A stretch of DNA of 64,000 nucleotides. It comes from Acidobacteriota bacterium (GTDB lineage Bacteria > Acidobacteriota > Vicinamibacteria > Vicinamibacterales > JAFNAJ01). The position numbers were made by a program, and so were the translations under genes. This document shows positions 18,656 to 29,784 of the stretch, piece after piece. Location of the stretch: NCBI GenBank assembly GCA_023384575.1, contig JAHDVP010000015.1, forward strand, positions 1,177 through 65,176, given 5' to 3'. Below the pieces are notes generated by a model, which had not been told where the DNA came from, searched no databases, and saw only the letters and a program-made list of their open reading frames with translations. Within the stretch, counting starts at the first letter, position 1. Every line of letters begins with the position of its first letter.

Positions 18656-19595
18656 GCTAGTCTCGCTGGTTCGCCTCGCCCTCGTGGTGGGTGTGGCCTG
18701 CTCCGTGGGCGGCTGCGGGCAGATCGAGAAACTCCGGGCGAAGTCGCACTTCAAAGAGGCCAACACGTTCTACCAGCAGCAGGATTACCGGCGGGCGGCC
18801 GAAGCCTACGAAGAGGCCATCAAGGCCGACCCCGAGCTGACCGCGGCGTACTTCTACCTGGGCAACAGCTACGACAACCAGTACCGCCCGTCGCGCCAGG
18901 GCGAGCCCGAGAACGACGCCCTGCTCGAGAAGGCCCTCGCCAACTACCGGCTCGCCGTCGAGAGGGAAACCGACCCGGCGATGAAGAAGCTGTCGCTCGA
19001 ATACCTGGTGGCCGCCTACGGCCCGGACAAGCTCAACGACCCCGAGCAGGCCGAGCCGCTCGTTCTCGAGATGATCGCCCTCGAGCCAGGCGAGGCCACC
19101 AACTACTTCGCCTTGGCGAAGATCTACGAGGACGCCGGCCGGTACGACGAGGCCGAGGAGATGCTGGTCAAGGCCAAGGACAACCGCCCGGCCGATCCGG
19201 CCGTGTACATGCAGCTCGCCGGCTTCTACAACCGCCAGGGCGACTTCGAGAAGACCATCGAGGCCCTCGAGATGCGGGCCGAGCGCGAGCCGAACAACCC
19301 CGAGGCGTTCTACACGATCGCCACCTACTACTGGGACAAGGCCTACCGCGACTTCCGGCTCGCCGAGCCCGACAAGGCGAAATACGCGGCCGCCGGCCTG
19401 GTCGCCGTCGACCGGGCCATCGAAATCAATCCCGACTACATGGAGGCCGTGACCTACCGCGGCCTGCTGCTGCGCGTCCAGGCCGCGCTCGAGAAGGACG
19501 CGGCCCGCCAGAAGGCACTCCTGAAGGAAGCCGAGGCGATGCAGGCCCGAGCCATCGAGCTCCGGAAGATCAAGGCCGCCGGCGTCGGCGACTGA
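18648..19595 (+). CDS. TPR-repeat lipoprotein
   Basis: 315 residues. The signal peptide ends in a lipobox VGGC with the acylated Cys near residue 24, so the protein is membrane-anchored and faces the periplasm. The mature part is a chain of TPR-like repeats: NTFYQQQDYRRAAEAYEEAI, NYFALAKIYEDAGRYDEAEEML, VYMQLAGFYNRQGDFEKTIE, FYTIATYYWDKAYRD, and a long C-terminal helix. TPR proteins of this sort act as scaffolds for envelope complexes; no specific role can be assigned. GGGGGAG precedes the ATG. It is a single-gene unit: its own promoter at 18463 and a strong terminator at 19631. Confidence 0.9.
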   Translation: MHRLVSLVRLALVVGVACSVGGCGQIEKLRAKSHFKEANTFYQQQDYRRAAEAYEEAIKADPELTAAYFYLGNSYDNQYRPSRQGEPENDALLEKALANYRLAVERETDPAMKKLSLEYLVAAYGPDKLNDPEQAEPLVLEMIALEPGEATNYFALAKIYEDAGRYDEAEEMLVKAKDNRPADPAVYMQLAGFYNRQGDFEKTIEALEMRAEREPNNPEAFYTIATYYWDKAYRDFRLAEPDKAKYAAAGLVAVDRAIEINPDYMEAVTYRGLLLRVQAALEKDAARQKALLKEAEAMQARAIELRKIKAAGVGD

Positions 19596-19630
19596 CGCCA
19601 GGCGCAGGCGCCAGGCGAGCATTCAAGAGA

Positions 19631-19675
19631 ACAACGGCCGCCCTCGCACGTGCGGGGGCGGCCGTTGTTTCTGTT
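19631..19675 (+). terminator. rho-independent terminator of the TPR lipoprotein
   Basis: ACAACGGCCGCC (19631-19642) pairs perfectly with GGCGGCCGTTGT (19657-19668); the loop has further pairing potential (CGCACGTGCG). It is followed by TTTCTGTTTC, a good U-tract. Confidence 0.85.
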
Positions 19676-20059
19676 TCGTCGACGCTTCGCGCGCGGACGG
19701 CCGCCTTCGACCTCGCCACACCCGGACCGGGTCGGTCAACCCGGGTCACCTCAGAGGTTCGATTCGGCTCCCGGTCCGACTGCCCCTGGCCCAGGCCCAC
19801 CGCGACCTGACCCCGGGAGCTCAGCGCCACAACGAAGTCTTGGGCCAGGCCCCTGGTGGGCGAACCCGCAACCAGGCCGCCGGGCTCAGTGGAGGGACGG
19901 GAGCCCGGGCCCGGAAACTCGCAAGGTTGGCTCGAGAGGACGGGCGCGCGAAGAACGGTTCGGTCGGTGGAAGGAAGGGAACCGGAGAGAGACGAGTCGG
20001 GCCGGCCGCCGCCCGAGGGCGTGGCCGGCCCGCCAGGTTATGCGATCTACGGGACGGGC
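19676..20059. other. 384-bp intergenic region between convergent transcription units
   Basis: No coding frame is credible. It contains several GC-rich imperfect hairpins. The clearest is GGGCCGGCC (19999-20007) with GGCCGGCCC (20023-20031), a perfect 9-bp stem lying just past the exbD stop on the minus strand; it probably helps end the tonB-exb transcript although no T-run follows. Confidence 0.5.
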
Positions 20060-20518
20060 TCAGTTGCCGGCGGCGCCGCGCATGCCTTCCGTCACGATGC
20101 CCACCTTCTCGACGCCGGCGCCCTTGGCGGCGTCGATCACGGCGACGATCTCACCGTAGCGCAGCGTGCCGGCGCCGACGATGAACATCGTCTTGTCCTT
20201 GCGCTGCTCGAAGATGTTCCGGAGCCGCGTCTCGAGTTCGGCGATCGTGACATCCTGCTTGTTGACCGCGATTCGGCGGTCGGCGGTGTACTCGACGACG
20301 ATCTGGCTGACGTCGGGAGTGGCCTCGTTCTGCTCGCGGGTCTCGAGCGGGAGGTTGATGTCGACGCCCTTCTGGGTCAACGGCAGGGCGGCCATGAAGA
20401 TGACGAGCAGCACGAGCAACACGTCGATCATCGGCGTGATGTTCATGTCGACCATCACTTCGTTCTTCTTGCCCTTGACGACCTTGTCGGCGCCGTGGTG
20501 TTGCTTGCGTCCCTCCAT
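20060..20518 (-). CDS. exbD: ExbD/TolR-family biopolymer transport protein (second copy)
   Basis: 152 residues. A short basic N-terminus is followed by DMNITPMIDVLLVLLVIFM, the single membrane helix with the essential Asp of ExbD/TolR, then a periplasmic domain (VDINLPLE ... VIDAAKGAGVEKVGIVTE). It works with ExbB to pass the proton-motive force to TonB. The start at 20518 has GGAGG eight bases upstream. It lies four bases downstream of the other exbD. Two ExbD paralogues in tandem are common where TonB systems are specialised; they may form hetero-dimers. Confidence 0.93.
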   Translation of the reverse strand: MEGRKQHHGADKVVKGKKNEVMVDMNITPMIDVLLVLLVIFMAALPLTQKGVDINLPLETREQNEATPDVSQIVVEYTADRRIAVNKQDVTIAELETRLRNIFEQRKDKTMFIVGAGTLRYGEIVAVIDAAKGAGVEKVGIVTEGMRGAAGN

Positions 20519-20522
20519 CTGA

Positions 20523-20957
20523 CTATCCTCCAGTCTGTCCCGGGAGGAGCTTGCGCTCGGTGATGAGGCCAATGTCCTCGATCTGCGCCTCGCGCAGGCG
20601 GTCCATGACGACCATCACCGTGCTGTACTGCGCGTCGGTGTCGGCCTTGATGAGGACGATGCGCTCCTTCTTGTCCTCGAGGGCCGCCTGGATGCGCGAC
20701 ATCAGGTCGGGCTCGGAGACCTGGACACCGTTGACATAGAGACGCTTGTCGGCGGTGATGGCCAGCACCGTCTGGTCCTGCGTTTCCGGTTTGTCGACGG
20801 TGTTGCCCGCCTCGGGCAACCGGACGTCGACGCCTTTCTGAAGCATCGGCGCGACGATCATCATGATGATCAGCAGCACGAGCATCACGTCGGCCATAGG
20901 GGTGACGTTGATGTCCGACTTGATGCCGCCTTTCGCGCCGCCGAGATCCATGGCCAT
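20523..20957 (-). CDS. exbD: ExbD/TolR-family biopolymer transport protein (first copy)
   Basis: 144 residues. The SDINVTPMADVMLVLLIIMMI helix keeps the Asp at the equivalent position but has a slightly different surround. The periplasmic part (KGVDVRLPEAGN, TADKRLYVNGVQV, TVMVVMDRLREAQIEDIGLITE) is a complete TolR-like fold. GAGGAG stands eight bases before the start. It sits 104 bp after exbB on the same transcript. Confidence 0.93.
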   Translation of the reverse strand: MAMDLGGAKGGIKSDINVTPMADVMLVLLIIMMIVAPMLQKGVDVRLPEAGNTVDKPETQDQTVLAITADKRLYVNGVQVSEPDLMSRIQAALEDKKERIVLIKADTDAQYSTVMVVMDRLREAQIEDIGLITERKLLPGQTGG

Positions 20958-21061
20958 GGCAGTTACTCCTCGGTGCGGTCACACACTGGGCAGCGGCCGG
21001 GCCCCAGGCCCGACCGCGACGCCGCCGACCAGCCAGCCCGGAGGGGCGGTCTGGAGCGGCG

Positions 21062-21736
21062 CTACGACGCCGTCTTCTTGATGAAGTAGTCGACCAGCTC
21101 CGACGACGAGTTGTCCATCTCGACGTTGAAGTAGTCCACGCGACCCGACAGGTAGTTGTAGAACCACACGGCCGGGATGGCGACGAACAGGCCGAGCGCG
21201 GTCTTGACGAGCGCCTCGGCGATACCCTGCGAGACGGCGCCGATGCCGCCCGACCCGGTCGCTGCGATGCCGGTGAAGGCGTTGATGACGCCGATCGTCG
21301 TGCCGAGCAGCCCGACGAACGGGGCGGTCGACCCGATGGTGGCGAGCGAGGCGACGCCCTTCTTGAGGTCGTTGGCCGTCAGGGCGCTGGCGCGCTGAAT
21401 GGCGCGGCGCACCGTATCGAGCAGGTCGTCACGATCCAGGTTCGAGCCAGTCTCCTGCTGGAACTGGTACTCCTGCAAGCCGGCGAGCACGACCTTGGCG
21501 AGGTGGCTGTAGCGGAAGTTCTTCGAGGACGACAACGAGATGGCGTCCTTGAGGCGGCCCTCCTTGAGGTGCTTGGCCACCTGCGGCGCGAACAGCCGCG
21601 ACTGCTTGCGGGCCTGACTGAACGTGTAGATCCGCTCGACCGCGACGCCCACCGACCAGAACGACATGAAGAACAACACGAAGGCGAGTGCCTTGGTGGT
21701 CGTCCCCATCTGATTCCACATGTCAATCCAATCCAT
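21062..21736 (-). CDS. exbB: ExbB/TolQ/MotA-family proton channel protein
   Basis: 224 residues with three membrane helices: residues about 12-35, then VASLATIGSTAPFVGLLGTTIGV and VKTALGLFVAIPAVWFYNYL. The SVGVAVERIYTFSQARKQS region and the last two helices carry the conserved residues of the channel. It forms the pentameric stator around the ExbD dimer. GGAGGA stands eight bases before the ATG. Its position after tonB favours ExbB over TolQ. Confidence 0.93.
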   Translation of the reverse strand: MDWIDMWNQMGTTTKALAFVLFFMSFWSVGVAVERIYTFSQARKQSRLFAPQVAKHLKEGRLKDAISLSSSKNFRYSHLAKVVLAGLQEYQFQQETGSNLDRDDLLDTVRRAIQRASALTANDLKKGVASLATIGSTAPFVGLLGTTIGVINAFTGIAATGSGGIGAVSQGIAEALVKTALGLFVAIPAVWFYNYLSGRVDYFNVEMDNSSSELVDYFIKKTAS

Positions 21737-21848
21737 AATGCCTTTCCTCCGGAGTCACTACCCTGTTACGAGCCCTGTGGACGACCGCACGGTCTCTTCC
21801 ACGCTACCCAACGGAACCATCCCAACCAACGACGCGACGCGCATGCCA

Positions 21849-21864
21849 CCGGCCCTCGGGCCGG
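21849..21864 (-). terminator. small hairpin between tonB and exbB
   Basis: CCGGCCC-TC-GGGCCGG lies eight bases past the tonB stop in the 136-bp gap to exbB. No T-run follows. It may reduce read-through or act as a processing or stabilising stem. Confidence 0.35.
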
Positions 21865-21872
21865 CCCCCGCT

Positions 21873-22598
<726 letters not shown>

Positions 22599-22655
22599 GG
22601 GCTTGTCCTCCTGACGGCCTCTCGGGCCGACGGTCGCTTACGGCAGAGAGTCGCG

Positions 22656-22685
22656 ATTGTAGTCAGTCGAACGAATGCATGTCAA
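22656..22685 (-). promoter_or_regulatory. sigma-70-type promoter of the tonB-exbB-exbD-exbD operon
   Basis: On the minus strand TTGACA (forward 22680-22685) and TACAAT (forward 22656-22661) are separated by 18 bp. It is one of the best promoters in the window. The region is notably AT-richer than its surroundings. A run of six A on the plus strand (about 22735-22740) with a weak stem upstream probably terminates the preceding pyrophosphatase gene. Confidence 0.75.
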
Positions 22686-22773
22686 CGAGCGTCAATCGCT
22701 CAATTAGACACCGGAAGTTCCAGGATGGCACCACCAAAAAATCGTAAAAGTTCGTCTACCGAGGGCTCCCGGC

Positions 22774-25266
22774 TCAGGCAGCCTCGTGCGAGCCGATTCG
22801 CATCCCGTAGAACGACCGCCACACGAACACCAGACTGGCCAGGAAGAACGCGATCGCAAGCCCGTGGCTCAGCGCGCCCCAGCCCCCGGCGACCAGGTAC
22901 ACCCCCAGCTCGACGGCCAGCAGACCGAACAGCGTCGTGAACTTGATGACGGGGTTCATCGCCACCGACGAGGTGTCCTTGAACGGGTCGCCCACCGTGT
23001 CGCCCACCACCGACGCATCGTGCAGCGGCGTGCCCTTCATCTTCAGCTCGGTCTCGACGATCTTCTTCGCGTTGTCCCAGGCCCCGCCGGCGTTCGCCAT
23101 GAAGATCGCCTGGAACAGGCCGAAGAGCGCGATGGAAATCAGGTAGCCGATGAAGAAGAACGGCTCGACGAAGGCGAACGCCAGCGTCGAGAAGAAGATC
23201 GCCAGGAAGATGTTGAACATCCCCTTCTGCGCGTACTGCGTGCAGATCTCCACGACTCGCCGGCTGTCCTCCACCGACGCCCGCTCGACCGCGTCGAGCC
23301 GGATGTTCGCCTTGATGAACTCCACCGCCCGGTAGGCGCCCGTCGTCACCGCCTGCATCGACGCGCCCGTGAACCAGTAGATCACCGACCCGCCGGCGAT
23401 GAGCCCCAGCAGGAACGGCGGGTGCAGGATCGAGAGGTTCTGGAGGCCGTCGGTCAGCCCCTGCGTCAGGGCCATGATGATGGCGAAGATCATCGTCGTC
23501 GCCCCCACGACGGCCGTGCCGATCAGCACCGGCTTGGCGGTGGCCTTGAAGGTGTTGCCCGCGCCGTCGTTCTCCTCGAGCAGGTCCTTCGCCTCGCCGA
23601 AGTTCGCCGGGAAACCAAACGTCTTCCGGATGTCCTCCTCGATGCCGGGCACCGTCTCGATCATCGACAGCTCGTAGACCGACTGGGCGTTGTCGGTCAC
23701 CGGGCCGTAGGAGTCGACGGCAATCGTCACCGGCCCCATGCCGAGGAAGCCGAACGCCACCAGGCCGAAGGCGAAGATGGCCGGGGCCTTCATGATGCCG
23801 CCGAGGCCCAGCGTGCTCACGAGGAACGCCAGCGTCATCAGGCCCATGATCACGAGGCCGAGCCAGTAGGCCGAGAAGTTCCCCGCCACGAGGCCCGAGA
23901 GGATGTTGAGCGACGCCCCGCCCTCACGCGAGGACGTCACCACCTCCTGCACGTGGCGCGACGTCGTCGAGGTGAAGATCTTCACCATCTCGGGAATGAC
24001 CGCGCCGGCGAGCGTGCCGCACGAGATCACGGTCGACAGCTGCCACCACAGGTCGGTGTTGCCGCCGATGTCCGGAATCATCAGGTAGGAGACGACGTAG
24101 GTCAGGCCGATCGACAGCAGCGACGTCACCCACACGAGCTGCGTGAGCGGCGCCTCGAAGTGCATCTTCGCCGCGTCGGCATACCGCGCCCGCGTCACCG
24201 CGCTGCTCGCCAGGTACGACGCCCCGGAGGCGAGCACCATCATGACGCGCATCATGAAGATCCACACGAGCAGCTGCACCTGCAGCAGCTCGCTCTCCAC
24301 CGCCAGGACGATGAAGACGATGAGGGCGACGCCGGTGACGCCGTAGGTCTCGAAGCCGTCGGCCGTCGGGCCCACCGAGTCGCCGGCGTTGTCACCGGTG
24401 CAGTCGGCGATGACGCCGGGGTTGCGCGCGTCGTCTTCCTTGATCTTGAAGACGACCTTCATCAGGTCCGACCCGATGTCGGCGATCTTCGTGAAGATGC
24501 CGCCCGCGATCCTCAGGGCCGCCGCGCCGAGCGACTCGCCGATGGCGAAGCCCAGGAAACACGCGCCGGCGACGTTCGACGGGATGAAGAGGAGGATGGC
24601 GAGCATGACCAGCAGCTCGACCGAGATGAGCATCATGCCGACGCTCATCCCTGCCCTCAGCGGAATCTCGTGCACCGGCAGGGCTTTCCCCGCGAGGCTC
24701 GCAAACGCGGTCCGCGAGTTGGCGAGCGTGTTGATCCGGATGCCGAACCAGGCCACACCGTAACTGCCCCCCATGCCGACCAGGCTGAAGAGCAGGATGA
24801 TCACGATCTTCGAGGCCTCGAGCCCGGTGAGGGCGAAGTACGCCACGATGACCGCGCCGATGAACACCTCCAGGATCAGCAGAAACTTGCCCTGCTGGAT
24901 GAGATAGGCCTTGCACGTCTCGTAGATCAGGTCCGAGATGTCGGCCATCGACCGGTGCACCGGCAGCTTCTTCACCGCGACGTACGTCGCCACGCCGAAC
25001 AGCAGCCCGAACACGCACACGACGAGGCCCGACAGCAGGATGTCGTGACCGTTGAACCCCAGGAAGTCGCCCTGACGCAGGTCGGGCAACTGGATGTTGA
25101 CCTCACCACCCGGCCGGTGCGCGCCATGCCCGGTCTCGGGCGCCGCGAGCGCGATCACCGGCCAGGCGAGGATCAGGGCCGCGAGCCAGCCCGCCACCCT
25201 CGGGGCCCGCGCGCCGACAGCCCACGAGCGGCGCCGCGCGACGCCACCGACGTTTGAAGACCTCAT
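22774..25266 (-). CDS. hppA: membrane-bound proton-translocating pyrophosphatase, divergent type
   Basis: About 830 residues, with a signal-like first helix and some 15 further helices. The substrate loops KEDDARNPGVIADCTGDNAGDS and AVDSYGPVTDNAQ identify a membrane pyrophosphatase, which couples PPi hydrolysis to ion pumping. It differs from the usual family: the canonical DVGADLVGKVE segment is DIGSDLMKVVFKIKE, one residue shorter, and an insertion follows DNAQ. The GNTFKATAK motif has Lys at the position that marks K+-independent enzymes. I take it to belong to the divergent H+-PPase clade known from Chlorobium and relatives. The start is set at ATG 25266; ATG 25275 is possible. Confidence 0.9.
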   Translation of the reverse strand: MRSSNVGGVARRRSWAVGARAPRVAGWLAALILAWPVIALAAPETGHGAHRPGGEVNIQLPDLRQGDFLGFNGHDILLSGLVVCVFGLLFGVATYVAVKKLPVHRSMADISDLIYETCKAYLIQQGKFLLILEVFIGAVIVAYFALTGLEASKIVIILLFSLVGMGGSYGVAWFGIRINTLANSRTAFASLAGKALPVHEIPLRAGMSVGMMLISVELLVMLAILLFIPSNVAGACFLGFAIGESLGAAALRIAGGIFTKIADIGSDLMKVVFKIKEDDARNPGVIADCTGDNAGDSVGPTADGFETYGVTGVALIVFIVLAVESELLQVQLLVWIFMMRVMMVLASGASYLASSAVTRARYADAAKMHFEAPLTQLVWVTSLLSIGLTYVVSYLMIPDIGGNTDLWWQLSTVISCGTLAGAVIPEMVKIFTSTTSRHVQEVVTSSREGGASLNILSGLVAGNFSAYWLGLVIMGLMTLAFLVSTLGLGGIMKAPAIFAFGLVAFGFLGMGPVTIAVDSYGPVTDNAQSVYELSMIETVPGIEEDIRKTFGFPANFGEAKDLLEENDGAGNTFKATAKPVLIGTAVVGATTMIFAIIMALTQGLTDGLQNLSILHPPFLLGLIAGGSVIYWFTGASMQAVTTGAYRAVEFIKANIRLDAVERASVEDSRRVVEICTQYAQKGMFNIFLAIFFSTLAFAFVEPFFFIGYLISIALFGLFQAIFMANAGGAWDNAKKIVETELKMKGTPLHDASVVGDTVGDPFKDTSSVAMNPVIKFTTLFGLLAVELGVYLVAGGWGALSHGLAIAFFLASLVFVWRSFYGMRIGSHEAA

Positions 25267-25362
25267 GGCTCTCATACCCCCGCGAGAAAAAAGCTCAGCC
25301 AAAAAAGCGTCGAATCGTACTCACGCCGGGAAAACCCTGTCAAGCACGAGCCGCCAGCCCGC

Positions 25363-25986
25363 TCACGACGCGCCGCCCCGCGACCGCGCCTCGGGCAACG
25401 CCGCCACGTCGACCCGACCGCGGAGCGCCATGCCCCCCGTGAGGAAGATGCGAATGCCCTCTTCCACGCTGATGGCCGGATAGCTGACCACCGACGCCGG
25501 GAAGACCCGCACGTCCCCCAGATACAGGTGGTTGGTCGGTACGTAGACGGCCACCAGCGACTCCGGTCCCGATCCGCGGTCGAGCGTGAACTCGCGGGTG
25601 AGGAAGCCGAGGACGAAGCCCCGCGCGGTGTCCTCGACGAGGACCACCCGCTTGAACCCGAACTCGTTGTCGGGGGAAAAAGCGACGATCAACTGCTTGA
25701 CGGGCGCGTAGACCGTGCGGAACACCGGCACCTTGAGCAGCCAGTACTCGGCCCGCTGCACGAGGCGCCGGCCGATGACGTTGCTGGCGATGGCCCCGAC
25801 GGCCAGCAGGATCGCCGCCGTCGTCACCAGCCCGAGGCCGGGCACCTCACGGCCGAGCCACTCGGCGAACGTCGGCCCGGTGAGCCCGTCGACGAAGCGG
25901 AACGTCCACACGAGCGTCACGACGCTCACGACGAGCGGCACGGTGACGAAGAACCCGGCGATGAAGCTTCGACGCAACCACTGCAT
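25363..25986 (-). CDS. DUF502-family membrane protein
   Basis: About 207 residues from ATG 25986 (a GTG at 26004 would add six). Two membrane helices (RRSFIAGFFVTVPLVVSVVT and LVTTAAILLAVGAIASNVI) precede a soluble domain with the DUF502 signatures VPVFRTVYAPVKQLI, GFLTRE and VYVPTNHLYLGDVRVF. Function unknown; relatives are found near envelope genes. It is the last gene of the tgt-yajC-secDF-uppP run. Confidence 0.85.
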   Translation of the reverse strand: MQWLRRSFIAGFFVTVPLVVSVVTLVWTFRFVDGLTGPTFAEWLGREVPGLGLVTTAAILLAVGAIASNVIGRRLVQRAEYWLLKVPVFRTVYAPVKQLIVAFSPDNEFGFKRVVLVEDTARGFVLGFLTREFTLDRGSGPESLVAVYVPTNHLYLGDVRVFPASVVSYPAISVEEGIRIFLTGGMALRGRVDVAALPEARSRGGAS

Positions 25987-26019
25987 GACGACCGCGCCCG
26001 ACACCCCGCGTAATGACGA

Positions 26020-26823
26020 CTACCGTGCCAGCATCCAGGCGACGACGACTCCGGCCAGCCCCAGCCGGTACCAGGCGAAGACGTCGAGCCGATGGCCGGC
26101 GAGGAACCGGAGGAAGTACTTCACCGTGAGGTACCCGACGACGGCCGAGCTGACGATGCCCACCGCGAAGACTCCGACCGCCCCCGGCGCCAGACCCACC
26201 CGGGCCAGTTCGAGCGCCTCCTTGCTGGCCGCCGCGAGAATCGCGGGCACGCCGAGGAGGAACGAGAAGCGGGCCGCCGCCTCGCGCCGGAGGCCGATGG
26301 CCATGCCGAAGGTGATCGTGGCCCCCGAGCGCGACACCCCGGGCACGAGCGCGGCCGCCTGCGCGAGGCCGAACCCGACGGCCTCCATCGGACGGAGGCT
26401 GTCCTCGTCGCGACGGCGCGGGCCGAGCCGTTCGACGACGAGCAACCCGAGCGCCCCGGCGGCGAGCGTCACGGCCGTGACGCCCGGCGTGCGAACGTTG
26501 GCCGCGAGCCAATCGGCCCACAACAGGCCCACGACCACGACGGGCAGGGTCCCAAAGGCCATGAGCCGCAGCTGCCGCGCCGGCAGCGTCGGCCCGAAGG
26601 CGTCGGGCACCGCCGTCACCATGGCCCAGAGGTCGGCGCGGAAGTAGACGAGCACGGCCACGAGCGTTCCGAGATGGCACGCCACGTCGAACGCGAGCCC
26701 GAAGACCTCGGTGTCCCAGCCGAAGAACGCCCGGGCCAGGATGAGGTGGGCCGAGCTCGAGATCGGCAGGAACTCCGTGAGCCCCTGCACGATGCCGAGC
26801 AGCGCCGCGAAGAGCAGCGCCAC
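26020..26823 (-). CDS. uppP: undecaprenyl-diphosphatase UppP/BacA
   Basis: 267 residues, full length. The N-terminal GIVQGLTEFLPISSSAHLIL and the central VPGVSRSGATITFGMAIGL are the two catalytic motifs of BacA. It removes a phosphate from undecaprenyl-PP on the outer face of the membrane, recycling the lipid carrier for peptidoglycan and polysaccharide. The start is GTG, six bases after the secF stop. Confidence 0.95.
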   Translation of the reverse strand: MALLFAALLGIVQGLTEFLPISSSAHLILARAFFGWDTEVFGLAFDVACHLGTLVAVLVYFRADLWAMVTAVPDAFGPTLPARQLRLMAFGTLPVVVVGLLWADWLAANVRTPGVTAVTLAAGALGLLVVERLGPRRRDEDSLRPMEAVGFGLAQAAALVPGVSRSGATITFGMAIGLRREAAARFSFLLGVPAILAAASKEALELARVGLAPGAVGVFAVGIVSSAVVGYLTVKYFLRFLAGHRLDVFAWYRLGLAGVVVAWMLAR

Positions 26824-26829
26824 GAGCCG

Positions 26830-27825
26830 CTACGACGCACGCGCGCGGCGCGAGGGACGCCGCCCGGTCTTCGCCGCCGGGGCGCCTGGCGCCGGCGGTT
26901 CCGCGGCGGCCTTCGCCCCGGGCCCCTGCCGCTTGCTCAGGACGACGGCCACCGCCGCCGCGATGAACACGGTCGAGTAGGTGCCCGCGATGATGCCCAC
27001 GAGCATCGTGAAGGCAAAGCCCTCGAGCACCTCGCCGCCGAACAGGAAGAGCGCGAGCACGGCCAGGCCCGTCGTGCCCGACGTGATGATCGTGCGGGCG
27101 AGCGTCTGGTTGACGCTGTGGTTGATGACCTTGTCGAGCGGCTCACGCCTCGTCAGCCGCAGGTTCTCGCGCACGCGGTCGAAGATGACGATCGTGTCGT
27201 TCACCGAGTAGCCGGTGATCGTGAGGATGGCCGCCACGACGTTCAGCGACAGCTCGTAGTTGAAGAGCGTGATGAAGGTGAGCGTCACGAGCACGTCGTG
27301 GAACGTGGCCGCGAGCGCGCCGACGGCGAACGAGAAGCGGAACCTGAGCGCGATGTAGACCGTGATGCCGAAGAGCGAGGCAATCGTCGCGAAGATGCCC
27401 TTGCGCTGCAGGTCCTTGCCGATGACCGGCCCCACGACCTCGGTGCTCAGCACCTCGAACTCACCGAGATTGGCGGCCCGGACGGCCGCCAGCACCTGAT
27501 TGGCGCCCTGCTCGAGATCGAAGTCCGCCTCCTCGACGACGAGCTGCGGCAGTCGTACGAGGATCTCGTTGTCGCCCGCCTCGCCGTACTGCTGGACGAC
27601 CTTCTCTCCAGGAATGGCCGCGACGGCGTCGCGAACCTGCTGCTCGCTCACGGGAGCAGCAAACCGCATCACCACGATGGTGCCGCCCGAGAAATCGATG
27701 CCAAGCGGCAGCCCGCCACGGGTGGCGACGAGCCCGACGCCGGTCAGGATGATGGCGACCGACAGCACCATCGCGTGCCAGCGCCAGCGGAGGAAGTCGA
27801 TCTTGGTGTCACGGAGGATCTGCAT
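26830..27825 (-). CDS. secF: protein translocase subunit SecF
   Basis: 331 residues, slightly longer than usual because of a Pro/Arg-rich C-terminal tail. The large first periplasmic loop follows the opening helix (GIDFSGGTIVVMRF); the six-helix RND-like domain contains TLFNYELSLNVVAAILTITG and YSVNDTIVIFDRVREN. With SecD it uses the proton gradient to complete protein export. The start has AGGGA six bases upstream. Confidence 0.96.
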   Translation of the reverse strand: MQILRDTKIDFLRWRWHAMVLSVAIILTGVGLVATRGGLPLGIDFSGGTIVVMRFAAPVSEQQVRDAVAAIPGEKVVQQYGEAGDNEILVRLPQLVVEEADFDLEQGANQVLAAVRAANLGEFEVLSTEVVGPVIGKDLQRKGIFATIASLFGITVYIALRFRFSFAVGALAATFHDVLVTLTFITLFNYELSLNVVAAILTITGYSVNDTIVIFDRVRENLRLTRREPLDKVINHSVNQTLARTIITSGTTGLAVLALFLFGGEVLEGFAFTMLVGIIAGTYSTVFIAAAVAVVLSKRQGPGAKAAAEPPAPGAPAAKTGRRPSRRARAS

Positions 27826-27852
27826 GAGCGTCCCTGGAAGCGCGTCCTCGCG

Positions 27853-29421
<1,569 letters not shown>

Positions 29422-29430
29422 GAGACGTCT

Positions 29431-29784
29431 CTAGACCTGGCCCGACTCGGGCACGACCGGCGCCTGGCCCTGGTAGCCGCCCACGGCCGCCTTGGCGACC
29501 TCGATCGTGACCTTGTCGGCGATCTGCAGCTTCACGGTACGCTCGCCGAGCTTGGTCACCGTGCCGTAGATGCCGCTCGTCGTCACCACCTTGTCGCCCA
29601 CCTTCAGCGCTTCCTGGAAGTCGGCGATCTTCCGCTGACGCCGCTTCATGGGCAGCAGGATCACGAAGTAGAAGATGCCGAGGATGAGCGCGAACGGGAT
29701 GAACTGCACCCAGAGGCTGCTCTCCTGTCCGGGCGGGGGGCTCATGGCCAGCACGAACGACGAATCGAGGGTCATCGGCGTCAT
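29431..29784 (-). CDS. yajC: preprotein translocase subunit YajC
   Basis: 117 residues. One membrane helix (LWVQFIPFALILGIFYFVIL) is followed by PMKRRQRKIADFQEALKVGDKVVTTSGIYGTV, the YajC core. It overlaps the tgt stop by ATGA, so it is translationally coupled; an ATG three codons later is an alternative start. This is the classical tgt-yajC-secD-secF order. Confidence 0.95.
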   Translation of the reverse strand: MTPMTLDSSFVLAMSPPPGQESSLWVQFIPFALILGIFYFVILLPMKRRQRKIADFQEALKVGDKVVTTSGIYGTVTKLGERTVKLQIADKVTIEVAKAAVGGYQGQAPVVPESGQV

